Counted from the stretch's first letter, positions 16,647 through 25,637 are shown. The stretch is DNA of 64,000 bases from Streptomyces sp. NBC_01481 (GCF_026339995.1 NZ_JAPEPT010000001.1:1748501-1812500), one strand, 5' to 3'. Notes: generated by a model from the sequence alone, not told the origin. Made by a program: numbers and translations.

Positions 16647-17732
16647 ATGAGCGATCAGACGGTGCTGCATGTGAAGGGGCGGGTGCTCGTCGGACCCGAG
16701 GAGGTGAAGGACGAGCTCTGGGTGGTCGACGGCCGTATCTCGTACGAACGGCCGCGCGCCGAGGCCGTCACCGTGCGCGGCTGGGCGCTGCCCGGGCTGG
16801 TCGACGCACACTGCCATGTCGGGCTCGACCACCATGGCGCCGTGGACGAAGCGACCAGCGAGAAACAGGCGCTCACCGACCGGGACGCGGGCACGCTGCT
16901 CATCCGCGACGCCGGATCCCCGGCCGACACCCGCTGGATCGACGACCGTGAGGACCTGCCGAAGATCATCCGGGCGGGCCGCCACATCGCACGCACCCGG
17001 CGCTACATCCGTAACTTCGCCCACGAGATCGAGCCGGATGACCTGGTCGCCTATGTCGCCCAGGAGGCCCGCCGCGGTGACGGCTGGGTCAAGCTCGTCG
17101 GCGACTGGATCGACCGGGACGCCGGCGATCTGACCGCCTGCTGGCCGCGGGACGCGGTCGAGGCGGCGATCGCGGAGGCGCACCGGCTCGGCGCCCGGGT
17201 GACCGCGCACTGCTTCGCCGAGGACTCGCTGAGGGACCTCGTCGAGGCGGGCATCGACTGCGTCGAGCACGCCACCGGGCTGACCGAGGACACGATCCCG
17301 CTCTTCGCCGAGCGGGGCGTCGCGATCGTGCCGACCCTCGTCAACATCGCCACGTTCCCGGCGCTCGCGGCGGGCGGCGAGTCCAAGTTCCCGAAGTGGT
17401 CCGCCCATATGCGGCGGCTGCACGAGAACCGTTACGACACCGTGCGCGCGGCCTACGACGCCGGTATCCCGGTCTTCGTCGGCACGGACGCGGGCGGCTC
17501 GCTGGCCCACGGTCTGGTCGCGGCGGAGGTGGCCGAGTTGGTCAAGGCGGGCATCCCGCCGATCCAGGCACTGTCGGCGACGGCCTGGGGCGCGCGCGAG
17601 TGGCTGGGCCGCCCGGTCCTGGAGGAGGGCGCACCGGCGGATCTGGTGGTGTACGAGGAGGATCCGCGGGCGGACGTGAGGGTGCTGGCGGGGCCGCGGC
17701 GGGTGGTGCTGAACGGGAGGGTGATCGGCTGA
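16647..17732 (+). CDS. Metal-dependent amidohydrolase
   Basis: A 361-residue hydrolase of the imidazolonepropionase / prolidase-like amidohydrolase group. The metal ligands are visible: His55 and His57 in LVDAHCHVGL, later TAHCFAED, EHATGL and the Asp of VGTDAGGSLAHG. The C-terminal strand EGAPADLVVYEEDPR is the usual small beta domain. No signal peptide, so it is cytosolic. The substrate is unknown. The ATG at 16647 is probably read from a leaderless mRNA. Confidence 0.88.
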   Translation: MSDQTVLHVKGRVLVGPEEVKDELWVVDGRISYERPRAEAVTVRGWALPGLVDAHCHVGLDHHGAVDEATSEKQALTDRDAGTLLIRDAGSPADTRWIDDREDLPKIIRAGRHIARTRRYIRNFAHEIEPDDLVAYVAQEARRGDGWVKLVGDWIDRDAGDLTACWPRDAVEAAIAEAHRLGARVTAHCFAEDSLRDLVEAGIDCVEHATGLTEDTIPLFAERGVAIVPTLVNIATFPALAAGGESKFPKWSAHMRRLHENRYDTVRAAYDAGIPVFVGTDAGGSLAHGLVAAEVAELVKAGIPPIQALSATAWGAREWLGRPVLEEGAPADLVVYEEDPRADVRVLAGPRRVVLNGRVIG

Positions 17733-17747
17733 GGGGTGCGCCTGCGG

Positions 17748-17888
17748 CGGGGCTTGTTCCCCACCCCGCCCGTTCCCTTAACCGGGGCTCCGCCCGGACC
17801 CGTATGCGACCTTCGGCCGCATGTCCTCAATCGCCGGACGGGCTGAAGTTCAGCCCCGCCGGCGTTGGAAGGGGCGCGGGGCGTCCGG
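17748..17888. repeat. Dispersed GC-rich palindromic repeat, copy 1
   Basis: This stretch shares GCGGGGCTTGTTCCCCACCC and further blocks (a CTCCGCCC block, CTGAAGTTCAGCC palindrome, and CCGGCGTT) with the copy inside cobB at 24699-24900; a shorter copy lies at 46990-47032. It occupies the gap between the convergent amidohydrolase and cobC genes and can fold into hairpins, so it may also act as a terminator. Confidence 0.7.
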
Positions 17889-17967
17889 GTTCGCCCGCGA
17901 AACCACCCACCGGGCAGCAACCACCAACGCCCCCTGGCCCAGGTTCACCACGGACCCTGGAAACCCC

Positions 17968-19023
17968 CTACCCCCCCACCGCCGTCAACGCCTGGTCCAG
18001 CGCCTGCAGAAAGCGGTTTGTCGTCGCCCGGTCGCGGACCGCCAGCCGCAGCCAGCCGGGGCCAAGGCCCGGGAACGTGTCGCCGCGGCGGGCCGCGAAG
18101 CCCAGGGCGCGCAGGCGTACGCGGACCTCGGCGCCGCGGCGGACGTGGGCCAGGACGAACGGGCCCTGCGCCGACGCCACCACCCGTACCTCGTCGAACT
18201 CCGCGAGCCCCGCGAGCAGATGCGCCCGCTCCGTCGCGAGCTGCTGCGCTGCCTGCGCCGCCTCCTTGAGCGCGGCGGGCTCCATGCACGCCTCCGCCGC
18301 CGCCAGCGCGGGCGTCGACACCGGCCACAGCGGCTGCGCCCGTTCCAGCGTTGCGATCGTGTCCGCATCGGCCAGCACGTAGCCGATGCGCAGGCCCGCG
18401 AGCCCCCAGGTCTTGGTGAGGCTGCGCAGCACCACAAGCCCCGGGATGTCGGTCCGGCCCGCCAGCGCCTCGGGCTCGTCCGGCACCGCGTCCATGAAGG
18501 CCTCGTCCACCACCAGCAGCCGCCCGGGGCAGGCCAGTTCGGCGATGTCGTCGGCCGGGTGCAGTACGGACGTGGGGTTGGTGGGATTGCCGATGATCAC
18601 CAGGTCCGCCGTCTCGGGCACGGCCGCCGGATCGAGCCGGAAGCCGTTCTCCTCGCGCAGCAGCAGCCGCGCCACCTCGTGCCCCGCGTCCCGCAGCGCC
18701 GCCTCCGGCTCCGTGAACTGCGGGTGCACGACCAGCGGGTGACGTACCTTCAGGGCGCGCGCGAGCAGAACGAAAGCCTCCGCCGCCCCCGCCGTCAGCA
18801 GCACCCGCTCCACCGGCAGCCCGTGGCGCCGCGCGACCGCCGCCCGTGCCGCCCGTGCGTCCGGATACGCGGCGAGTCCGGTCAGCGAGTCCGCGATGCG
18901 CGCGCGGAGCCAGTCCGGGGGAGTCCCGGCGCGGACATTGACCGCGAGGTCGATGAGACCGGCGTCCCGTACCTCCGCGTCACCGTGGTGGCGCAGGTCG
19001 TGTGCGTCAGTGTGCGTGTGCAT
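17968..19023 (-). CDS. cobC: Threonine-phosphate decarboxylase-like aminotransferase (CobC)
   Basis: A 351-residue class I/II PLP enzyme of the Rv2231c/CobC group, expected to make (R)-1-amino-2-propanol phosphate for the cobalamin side chain. Cofactor residues include IIGNPTNPTSV, the Asp in VVDEAFMDAVP, and Lys204 in SLTKTWGLAGLRIG. The ATG at 19023 gives a His-rich N-terminus (MHTHTDAHDLRHH) and overlaps cbiX by 17 bases. Last gene of the second cobalamin arm. From memory, actinobacterial members are also annotated simply as aminotransferases. Confidence 0.88.
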   Translation of the reverse strand: MHTHTDAHDLRHHGDAEVRDAGLIDLAVNVRAGTPPDWLRARIADSLTGLAAYPDARAARAAVARRHGLPVERVLLTAGAAEAFVLLARALKVRHPLVVHPQFTEPEAALRDAGHEVARLLLREENGFRLDPAAVPETADLVIIGNPTNPTSVLHPADDIAELACPGRLLVVDEAFMDAVPDEPEALAGRTDIPGLVVLRSLTKTWGLAGLRIGYVLADADTIATLERAQPLWPVSTPALAAAEACMEPAALKEAAQAAQQLATERAHLLAGLAEFDEVRVVASAQGPFVLAHVRRGAEVRVRLRALGFAARRGDTFPGLGPGWLRLAVRDRATTNRFLQALDQALTAVGG

Positions 19024-19927
19024 GGCTGCCGTGTTGGTCGTGACTTGGGCCGTGGCCGTCGTCGGCGGGGTGGAAGTGCGGCCGCTGCGGAGCACCGACC
19101 TTGTCCTCGAAGCCCGGCATGGCGATCCGGTAGACGCACGAGTCGCAGTTCATCCGGATGTCGCCCTCCACGGCCTCCCGGTAGCGGTCGAGCACCAGGT
19201 CGAGCAACTCCTCGGTCGGGCCGATCACATCGGCCGAGACGACCTCCACCCCGGGGTGCGCCTCCGCCCAGCCCTGCGTCTGCTGACGCACCCGGTCCGG
19301 CAGGATCCCCGTGAACAGGAAGTACGGCAGCACCACGATCCGCCGGGCGCCCAGCTTCACGCAGCGGTCCAGGCCGCTGGGAACATCGGGCGCGGCGAGC
19401 GAGACGAAGGCCGTCTCCACGCTCGCGCAGCCCCGCCCCTCCCACAGCAGCCTGGCCGCCTTGTGCACCTCGGCGTTGGCGTCCGGATCGGTCGAACCGC
19501 GGCCCACCAGCAGCACCGTCACGTCCGCGCGGTCCCCGGGCCTGCGGGTCGCGGAGCCCAGCGCCTCGTCCAGCCGTCGCTCCAGGACGCGCAGCAGCGA
19601 GGGGTGCGGGCCCAGCGGACGACCGTAGGCGTACGAGATCTGGGGGTGACGCTCCCGCTCGCGGGCCAGCGCGGCCGGGATGTCGCCCTTGGCGTGCCCC
19701 GCGGACACCAGCATCAGCGGCACCGCGGCGAAGCGGGTCACGCCCCGCTCGACCAGTTCGGCGACGGCCTCGCCGAGGGGCGGCGGGGACAGCTCGATGA
19801 AGCCGCCCCCGACGGGGAGTTCGGGATGGCGCCGCCCCAGCTCCCGTACGAAGTCACGGAAGGCATCGGCCCCGGCTTCGTCACGGGTGCCGTGACCGGC
19901 GATGAGCAGTGCGGGCGGGGTGGTCAC
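19007..19927 (-). CDS. cbiX: CbiX-type sirohydrochlorin chelatase
   Basis: A 306-residue protein with two CbiX half-domains: the first opens with LLIAGHGTRDEA and the second with VTVLLVGRGSTDPDAN. Metal-binding His residues lie in AGHGTR and VSAGHAKGD. The C-terminus has MNCDSCVYR (a CxxC) and a tail very rich in His ending HGSHAHAH, suited to holding cobalt or nickel. It would insert a divalent metal into sirohydrochlorin, that is, at the early step. GTG start with AAGGAG upstream. Its presence beside cobN is discussed in the findings. Confidence 0.88.
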   Translation of the reverse strand: MTTPPALLIAGHGTRDEAGADAFRDFVRELGRRHPELPVGGGFIELSPPPLGEAVAELVERGVTRFAAVPLMLVSAGHAKGDIPAALARERERHPQISYAYGRPLGPHPSLLRVLERRLDEALGSATRRPGDRADVTVLLVGRGSTDPDANAEVHKAARLLWEGRGCASVETAFVSLAAPDVPSGLDRCVKLGARRIVVLPYFLFTGILPDRVRQQTQGWAEAHPGVEVVSADVIGPTEELLDLVLDRYREAVEGDIRMNCDSCVYRIAMPGFEDKVGAPQRPHFHPADDGHGPSHDQHGSHAHAH

Positions 19928-20054
19928 GCAATCTCCTTGGAATGGGGGTGGTACGGCAGAGCATTCCGCGTGGCGACGGCTGCGGCGAGGGTACGGCGGG
20001 GACTCGTCCTCGGAACATGCGATTTCATGGCGTGCGTGGTCGTGACGTGCGTGA

Positions 20055-21746
20055 TCATGACTGCCAGCGGTAGCCCCGCGGGGTCACCATGCGGCCCGCG
20101 ACCTCTCGCGTCGCCGTGTTGCCGACCGTCACGACCGTCATCATGTCCACCGTCGCCGGATCCAGTCCGGCCAGTGTGGTGACGCGGCTGGATTCGTCCG
20201 GCCGGGACGCGTTGCGTACGACACCTGCCGGTGTGCCCGGATCGCGGTGCTCCGCGAGGATCGACAGCGCCTTCGGGAGCTGCCAGTCCCGCCCGCGGCT
20301 ACGGGGGTTGTAGAAGGTCACGACGATGTCCGCTTCCGCCGCCGCCCGCACCCGCCGCTCGATGACCTCCCACGGTGTGTGCAGGTCCGAGAGGCTGATC
20401 GAGACATGGTCGTGCCCGAGCGGCGCGCCCAGGATCGCGGCGGCGGCCAGCGCCGCGGTCACCCCGGGCACGCCCACCACGTCGATGTCGCCGGACGCCT
20501 CGGCGAGCGCCGGTGAGGCCATCGCGTACACGCCCGCGTCACCGCTGCCGATCAGCGCGACCGCATGACCGGCGCGGGCCTCGGCGACGGCCGTACGGGC
20601 CCGCTCCTCCTCGGCGCCCAGGCCGGACTCGACGATCCGGGTGCCGGGCCTGAGCAGATCGCGGATCTGGTCGACGTACTGATCGAGCCCGACCAGGACG
20701 GAGGCGCGGCGCAGCTCCTGCGTGGCGCGCGGAGTGAGCAGATCGCGGGCGCCGGGGCCGAGTCCGACCACGGCGAGGCGGCCGCGCGGCACCCGGCGCA
20801 CCACGGCGCAGGTCGCCATCGCGGCCCGGCCCGCCGGACACCCCCTCGACTTCCGCTTCGGGACGAGGAGTTCACCGCCCTCCGCGAGCGCCGCGGCCTC
20901 GGCGACGGACGGGGTGCCCACGGCGGCGAGCGGCGCGCTCGACGGGTTCGGGACGGCGATCGACGCGAGCTTTTCGGGCGCGTACGTCACCAGTGGCACG
21001 CCAAGACGCTCCGCAGCCCCGACGATCCCCGGCTCCTGCGCCTTCGCGTCGACAGTCGCCAGCGCGGCGACACTACGCGCCGAGAGTCCCGCATCGCGCA
21101 GGGTCTCCTCGACCAGGCCGAGGACCTCGTCGAGGGGAGCGTCCTTGGAGGCCCCGACCCCGACGACGAGCGACGGCGGCCGCAACACGGCCTCCCGCGC
21201 GTGCGGTTCGACGACCCGGTCCGTCACGCGCAGAACCGCGTCGCCGTCGGCACCCACATTCCCCGGCAGCGGCGGCAGCGGCCACACCGCGTCGGCCCGC
21301 AGCGCCACCGGTTCGCCGTCCAGTACCGCCCGGGTCACCGACGCGACCGCGCCCTCCACCGGCCATCCCAGCGTGTCCAGACCCGGGACGTCGGCCGCGT
21401 CCGTCGCCGTCGTCACCACCGGGGCGCAGCCGAGCACATCGGCGACCCGCGCCGCCAGCTCGTTCGCGCCGCCGCCGTGGCCGCCGAGCAGGGACACCGC
21501 GTACCGCTGCCCCTCGTCCACGCACACCACGCCGGGGTCGGCGGACTTGTCCGCGAGCAGCGGGGAGATCAGCCGCACGACCGCGCCCGTAGCAAGGAAG
21601 CACACCAGCTGATCGCACTCGGCGAACGCCAGCTCCACCGACCGGCCCACCGGACCCTCGTACACCCGCGTGCGTCCGGGCCAGGCCGCGGCCAGCCGGT
21701 CGCGGGCCGCGGCACCCGCAGCTGTCGCGGAGATCAGGCCGATCAC
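20055..21746 (-). CDS. cobJ: CbiG-CobJ fusion: cobalt-precorrin-5A hydrolase-like / precorrin-3B C17-methyltransferase
   Basis: A 563-residue bifunctional protein. The N-terminal part (about 1-320) is CbiG-like, with FLATGAVVRLISPLL and VSLLGGHGGGANELA and the C-terminal CbiG domain VVGVGASKDAPLDEV. The second part (about 325-563) is a SAM-dependent tetrapyrrole methylase: VVGLGPGARDLLTPRA, GDAGVYAMASP and TFYNPRSRGRDWQL match CobJ/CbiH. GTG at 21746 overlaps the cobM stop by four bases. It contracts the ring by C17 methylation; the CbiG half normally removes the C20 fragment in the cobalt-early route. Confidence 0.92.
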   Translation of the reverse strand: MIGLISATAAGAAARDRLAAAWPGRTRVYEGPVGRSVELAFAECDQLVCFLATGAVVRLISPLLADKSADPGVVCVDEGQRYAVSLLGGHGGGANELAARVADVLGCAPVVTTATDAADVPGLDTLGWPVEGAVASVTRAVLDGEPVALRADAVWPLPPLPGNVGADGDAVLRVTDRVVEPHAREAVLRPPSLVVGVGASKDAPLDEVLGLVEETLRDAGLSARSVAALATVDAKAQEPGIVGAAERLGVPLVTYAPEKLASIAVPNPSSAPLAAVGTPSVAEAAALAEGGELLVPKRKSRGCPAGRAAMATCAVVRRVPRGRLAVVGLGPGARDLLTPRATQELRRASVLVGLDQYVDQIRDLLRPGTRIVESGLGAEEERARTAVAEARAGHAVALIGSGDAGVYAMASPALAEASGDIDVVGVPGVTAALAAAAILGAPLGHDHVSISLSDLHTPWEVIERRVRAAAEADIVVTFYNPRSRGRDWQLPKALSILAEHRDPGTPAGVVRNASRPDESSRVTTLAGLDPATVDMMTVVTVGNTATREVAGRMVTPRGYRWQS

Positions 21747-22564
21747 TGAGCCGCTCCCTGTGCGCGAAGTGCCTTGCGGGCGGCCGGATCCGCCTTCCGG
21801 AAGCCATGGAAGTGACCCGGGTGGTAGAGATGCGAACGCGTCCCCGCGGCCGCCAGGGCGGGCCCGACCAGGAACAGCGTGTGCTTCCAGAGCTTGTGCT
21901 CCTTGACCGTCTCCTCCAGCGTGCCGATCGTGCAGCGCAGGATCAGCTCCTCCGGCCACGTCGCCTGATACGCGACGACCACCGGCGTACTCGTCGGATA
22001 GCCGCCCTCCAGCAGCTCCTGCGTCAACTGGCCGGATCTCGCCGCCGACAGGAACAGCGCCATCGTCGTGCCGTGCCGCGCGAACTCCCGTACCTCCTCG
22101 CCCGGCGGCATCGGCGTCTTGCCGCCGCCGAGCCGGGTCAGGACCACCGACTGCGCGACCTCCGGGATCGTCAGCTCGCGCTGCGCGATCGCGGCGACCG
22201 CCGAGAACGACGAGACACCCGGCACGATCTCGACCGCGAGACCCAGCTCCCCGCAGCGGTCGAGCTGCTCCTGCGTACCGCCCCACAGCGCGGGGTCGCC
22301 GGAGTGGATACGGGCGACCCTCAAGTCCCCCTCGTACGCCCGCTCGTACACCGCGACGACGTCCTCCAGCGACATCGCCGCCGAGTCGAGGATCTCGGCA
22401 CCCTCGCGCGCGTGGTCGAGGACGTCCGCCTGCACCAGGCTCGCCGCCCAGATGACGATGTCGGCTTCGGCGATGGCCCGCGCGGCCCGGAACGTCAGCA
22501 GATCGGCGGCGCCCGGGCCGGCGCCGACGAAGGTCACCTTCCCGCGGAGGTCGGCTTCGGCCAT
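21743..22564 (-). CDS. cobM: Precorrin-4 C11-methyltransferase
   Basis: A 273-residue SAM-dependent methyltransferase. VTFVGAGPGAADLLTFRAAR at the N-terminus is the SAM loop, and SGDPALWGGTQEQL and VPGVSSFSAVAA are CobM/CbiF motifs. Start ATG at 22564 with AGAGGA upstream. It is the first gene of the second cobalamin arm (cobM, cbiG-cobJ, cbiX, cobC) and is divergent from the ZIP transporter. I see no riboswitch in the 84-base gap before it. Confidence 0.94.
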   Translation of the reverse strand: MAEADLRGKVTFVGAGPGAADLLTFRAARAIAEADIVIWAASLVQADVLDHAREGAEILDSAAMSLEDVVAVYERAYEGDLRVARIHSGDPALWGGTQEQLDRCGELGLAVEIVPGVSSFSAVAAIAQRELTIPEVAQSVVLTRLGGGKTPMPPGEEVREFARHGTTMALFLSAARSGQLTQELLEGGYPTSTPVVVAYQATWPEELILRCTIGTLEETVKEHKLWKHTLFLVGPALAAAGTRSHLYHPGHFHGFRKADPAARKALRAQGAAQ

Positions 22565-22648
22565 GAGCGGCTGTCCTCTCGTGTCATTCGGGTGGATCCG
22601 GTGGTCCTTGATATGCCAGGGAGCAGGTCAATCCGCTAGCAAGGGCGC

Positions 22649-23368
22649 ATGGCGGTGTTCGTCGCGCTCGGCGCGTTCCTCATGACGCTGTTCGGCGGCT
22701 GGACGGCCGGACGCGTCACCGACCGCCGCCATCTCGTGCTCGGCCTGGCGGGCGGGCTGATGCTCGGCGTGGTCGGCCTCGACCTGCTGCCGGAGGCGCT
22801 GGAGGCGGCCGGGAACGAGGTGTTCGGAGTGCCGCAGGCGCTGCTGCTGTTCGTCGGCGGCTTCCTCGCGGCGCACCTGGTGGAACGGCTGCTGGCGGTG
22901 CGCCGGGCGGCACACGGCGTCGACGACAGAGCGCCGCAGGTGGGCATGACGGCGGCAGCGGCGATGGTCGGCCACAGCCTGATGGACGGCATCGCGATGG
23001 GCGCGGCCTTCCAGGTGGGCGGCGGCATGGGCGCGACCGTCGCAATCGCCGTCATCACCCACGACTTCGCCGACGGCTTCAACACGTACACGATCACCAG
23101 CCTGTACGGGAACACCCGCGGAAAGGCGCTCGCGATGCTCGTCGCCGACGCGCTCGCCCCCGTCGCGGGCGCCGCCTCCACGCTGCTGTTCACGCTTCCG
23201 CCGGAACTCCTCGGCAGCTACCTGGGGTTCTTCGGCGGCGCCCTGCTCTACCTCGCCGCGGCCGAAATCCTGCCCGAGGCGCACCACGCCCACCCCGCGC
23301 GCTCCACCCTGCTGTGCACGGCCGGGGGAGTCGGCTTCGTCTGGCTGGTGGTCGGCCTGTCCGAGTGA
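22649..23368 (+). CDS. ZIP-family divalent metal transporter
   Basis: A 239-residue membrane protein with about seven or eight helices. The metal path is visible in helix IV (GHSLMDGIAMGAAF) and helix V (ITHDFADGFNTYT), positions where ZIP proteins carry His, Asp or Glu ligands. It would bring a divalent metal into the cytosol. It is inserted between cobM and cobI on the opposite strand, the only plus-strand gene in the cobalamin region, so cobalt uptake is a reasonable guess but zinc is equally possible. Start ATG with AAGG upstream. Confidence 0.85.
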   Translation: MAVFVALGAFLMTLFGGWTAGRVTDRRHLVLGLAGGLMLGVVGLDLLPEALEAAGNEVFGVPQALLLFVGGFLAAHLVERLLAVRRAAHGVDDRAPQVGMTAAAAMVGHSLMDGIAMGAAFQVGGGMGATVAIAVITHDFADGFNTYTITSLYGNTRGKALAMLVADALAPVAGAASTLLFTLPPELLGSYLGFFGGALLYLAAAEILPEAHHAHPARSTLLCTAGGVGFVWLVVGLSE

Positions 23369-23373
23369 CGGGT

Positions 23374-24102
23374 TCACAACTTGCCCCCACGGCCGCCGTC
23401 CCGCGGCGCCGGCGCGATCAGCGTCGACAGATACGGCAACGGGCCCTCGGCCAGCTCGGCGGCAGGCCGGATCGACTCCTCCGGCAGCCCGAGCGCCGAG
23501 CCCCACACCGCCCCCTCGGTACGTCCCGTCTCCCGCAGGGCGGTCGCCACCTCGGCGGCCAGCCGCCCGAACTTGTACGCCACCACCGTCCCGGGCCCCT
23601 CCAGGGCACCCTTCAGAACGGCCGCACCGGCCGTCACCGGCACCAGGGTCAGCGGCTCGGTGCCCTCGGTGAGGACCGCGCCGCTGCGGGCGGCCAGATC
23701 CTGCATCGCGGTGATGCCGGGCACGGTCTGAACGGCCGTCCCCGGGACCAGTTCGCCGATGGTCTGCGCGAGATAGGTGAACGTGGAGTACACGTTCGGG
23801 TCGCCGATCGTCGCGAAGGAGACGACGTCATGAGCACGCAGGAGTTCGGCGACGCGCTCGCCTGCGGCGTCCCAGGCGGCCTCACGACGGGCCCGGTCGG
23901 TGCGCTCGTTGAGCGCGAAGACGACCCGTATGACCTTCTCGGCGCCGACGTAGTGCAGGACGGTCGCCTCGGCGCGGCCCCGCTCCAGCGTGTCCATCAC
24001 CGGTACGACGACGACATCGGCCTCCTGAAGCGCGCGCACGCCCTTCACGGTCACCAACTCCGGGTCGCCCGGCCCCACTCCGACCCCGATCAGCCTGCTC
24101 AT
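23374..24102 (-). CDS. cobI: Precorrin-2 C20-methyltransferase
   Basis: A 242-residue SAM-dependent methylase. Motifs: LIGVGVGPGDPELVTVKG at the start, SFATIGDPNVYSTFTYL and VPGITAMQDLAAR, all characteristic of CobI/CbiL. The ATG at 24102 overlaps the cobB stop by four bases (ATGA). It is the last gene of the riboswitch-led arm. Its stop lies six bases from the convergent ZIP stop. Confidence 0.94.
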   Translation of the reverse strand: MSRLIGVGVGPGDPELVTVKGVRALQEADVVVVPVMDTLERGRAEATVLHYVGAEKVIRVVFALNERTDRARREAAWDAAGERVAELLRAHDVVSFATIGDPNVYSTFTYLAQTIGELVPGTAVQTVPGITAMQDLAARSGAVLTEGTEPLTLVPVTAGAAVLKGALEGPGTVVAYKFGRLAAEVATALRETGRTEGAVWGSALGLPEESIRPAAELAEGPLPYLSTLIAPAPRDGGRGGKL

Positions 24103-25637
24103 CGCACACACCCCTCAACGAATCGGCGGGCGACACCGGGCGCGGAGGCCCAGTGCGTATGCAGATAGCTCGCATGCACGCCCCGCTGGACGAACCCCTC
24201 GACGCGGCGCTCCGGCCGGTGCATGCCCCAGGCGGGGTCGGGTCCGGCGGCGGGCTCGATGACGGTGCGGTGGAACTCGTGCCCGCGCAGCCGTGTCCCG
24301 GCCGCGGCGAGGACGCTGTCGCTGACGGCGACGGCCTCGCGGTAGCCGAGCGTCAGCCGCTCACTCATCCGCGCCTCGGCGTCCAGCACGCCGCACATCG
24401 GCTGCCCGTCCAGCGAGCGGGCGAGATACAGCAGCCCGGCACACTCGGCGGCGACGGGCGCGCCGGAGTACGCGAGGTCGGCGACGGCCTTGCGGAGGGG
24501 TTCGTTGGCGGACAGCTCGGGGGCGTACACCTCGGGGAATCCGCCGCCGATGACGAGTCCGGCGGTGCTGGTGGGCAGCTGCTCGTCCCGCAGGGGGTCG
24601 AAGGGGACGACGTCGGCGCCGGCGGCGGTGAGGAGTTCGGCGTGCTCGGCGTAGGAGAAGGTGAAGGCGGGGCCACTCGCGATGGCGACGACGGGCCGCT
24701 GCGCGGGGCTTGTTCCCCACCCCGCCCCTTCCCGAACCAGGGCTCCGCCCCGGACCCGCTCCTCAAACTCCCCCAGACTTCGTCCGGGGGGACCCCCAAG
24801 GGGCTGAACTTCAGCCCGTCCGGCGTTTGAGGACACGCGCGAAGCGCGTTCGGGGGTTTGGGGGCTTGCCCCCAGTTCGGGAAGGGGCGGGGTGGGGAAT
24901 GGCTCGCCGCAGGCGGCACCCGCGTCCCACGCCGCCGCACCCAGCCGCGGGGCCGACCGCGCCAGCGCCAGCAGTGCCTCCAGGTCGCACCCGGCCCGAA
25001 CCTGCTCGCCCATGGCGGCAACCGCGGCCACCGCCTCCGCCCGCCGCTCGGCCACCGGCACAAGACCAAGGTGCCGCGATGGCGAGGCAACCTGAGTCAC
25101 CCGCCGCAGCACCCCCAGCACCGGCACCCCCGACTCCTCCAGCGCATCCCGCAGCAGCTCCTCGTGCCGGTCCGACGCGACCTTGTTGAGGATCACGCCA
25201 CCGATCCGCACCTGCGGGTCCCACGACGCGAAACCGTGCACCAGCGCCGCCACCGACCGCGACTGCGAGGACGCGTCGACCACCAGCACCACCGGCGCCC
25301 GCAGCAGCTTCGCCACCTGGGCCGTGGAGGCCAGTTCACCCGCGCCCGCCGCACCGTCGTAGAGCCCCATCACGCCCTCGACGACGGCCACGTCGCACCC
25401 CGCGGCGCCGTGCGCGAACAGCGGTTCCATCATTTCCGTACCGCACATGTACGCGTCGAGATTGCGTCCCGGGCGTCCCGTCGCGAGCGAGTGGTAGCCC
25501 GGGTCTATGTAGTCCGGGCCGACCTTGTGCGGGGACACGGTCAGGCCCGCCGCGACGAAGGCCGCCATCAGGCCCGTCGCGACGGTGGTCTTGCCGCTGC
25601 CCGACGACGGCGCGGCGATGACGAGACGTGCTACCAC
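24099..25637 (-). CDS. cobB: Cobyrinate a,c-diamide synthase with an in-frame repeat insertion
   Basis: A 512-residue glutamine- and ATP-dependent amidotransferase. The N-terminal CbiA domain has the P-loop IAAPSSGSGKTTVATGL and HKVGPDYIDPGYH; the C-terminal class I glutaminase domain has AFTFSYAEHAELL, VIGGGFPEVY and the nucleophile Cys in AAECAGLLYLA. Between them, about 64 residues beginning PFPTPPLPELG and ending GAGWGTSP are encoded by a GC-rich palindromic repeat (24699-24900) and resemble nothing in CobB; without them the length would be about 448, normal for the family. The frame is maintained and both domains look intact, so I call it functional. GTG start overlapping cobO by seven bases. 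Confidence 0.9.
   Translation of the reverse strand: MVARLVIAAPSSGSGKTTVATGLMAAFVAAGLTVSPHKVGPDYIDPGYHSLATGRPGRNLDAYMCGTEMMEPLFAHGAAGCDVAVVEGVMGLYDGAAGAGELASTAQVAKLLRAPVVLVVDASSQSRSVAALVHGFASWDPQVRIGGVILNKVASDRHEELLRDALEESGVPVLGVLRRVTQVASPSRHLGLVPVAERRAEAVAAVAAMGEQVRAGCDLEALLALARSAPRLGAAAWDAGAACGEPFPTPPLPELGASPQTPERASRVSSNAGRAEVQPLGGPPGRSLGEFEERVRGGALVREGAGWGTSPAQRPVVAIASGPAFTFSYAEHAELLTAAGADVVPFDPLRDEQLPTSTAGLVIGGGFPEVYAPELSANEPLRKAVADLAYSGAPVAAECAGLLYLARSLDGQPMCGVLDAEARMSERLTLGYREAVAVSDSVLAAAGTRLRGHEFHRTVIEPAAGPDPAWGMHRPERRVEGFVQRGVHASYLHTHWASAPGVARRFVEGCVR
24699..24900. repeat. Dispersed palindromic repeat inserted in cobB (25-bp terminal inverted repeats)
   Basis: Bases 24713-24737 and 24875-24899 are perfect 25-base inverted repeats bounding a 187-bp unit; inside are smaller palindromes, including CTGAACTTCAGCC. 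The left end, starting near CGCTGCGCGGGGC, matches other copies at 17748-17888 and 46990-47032. It has no coding capacity of its own and resembles a MITE or REP-like element. Unlike the other copies, it lies inside a gene. Confidence 0.85.

Noticed and set aside
22565..22648. A possible riboswitch before cobM
   Set aside because: The gap is too short for a cobalamin riboswitch and lacks the GCCACTG box.
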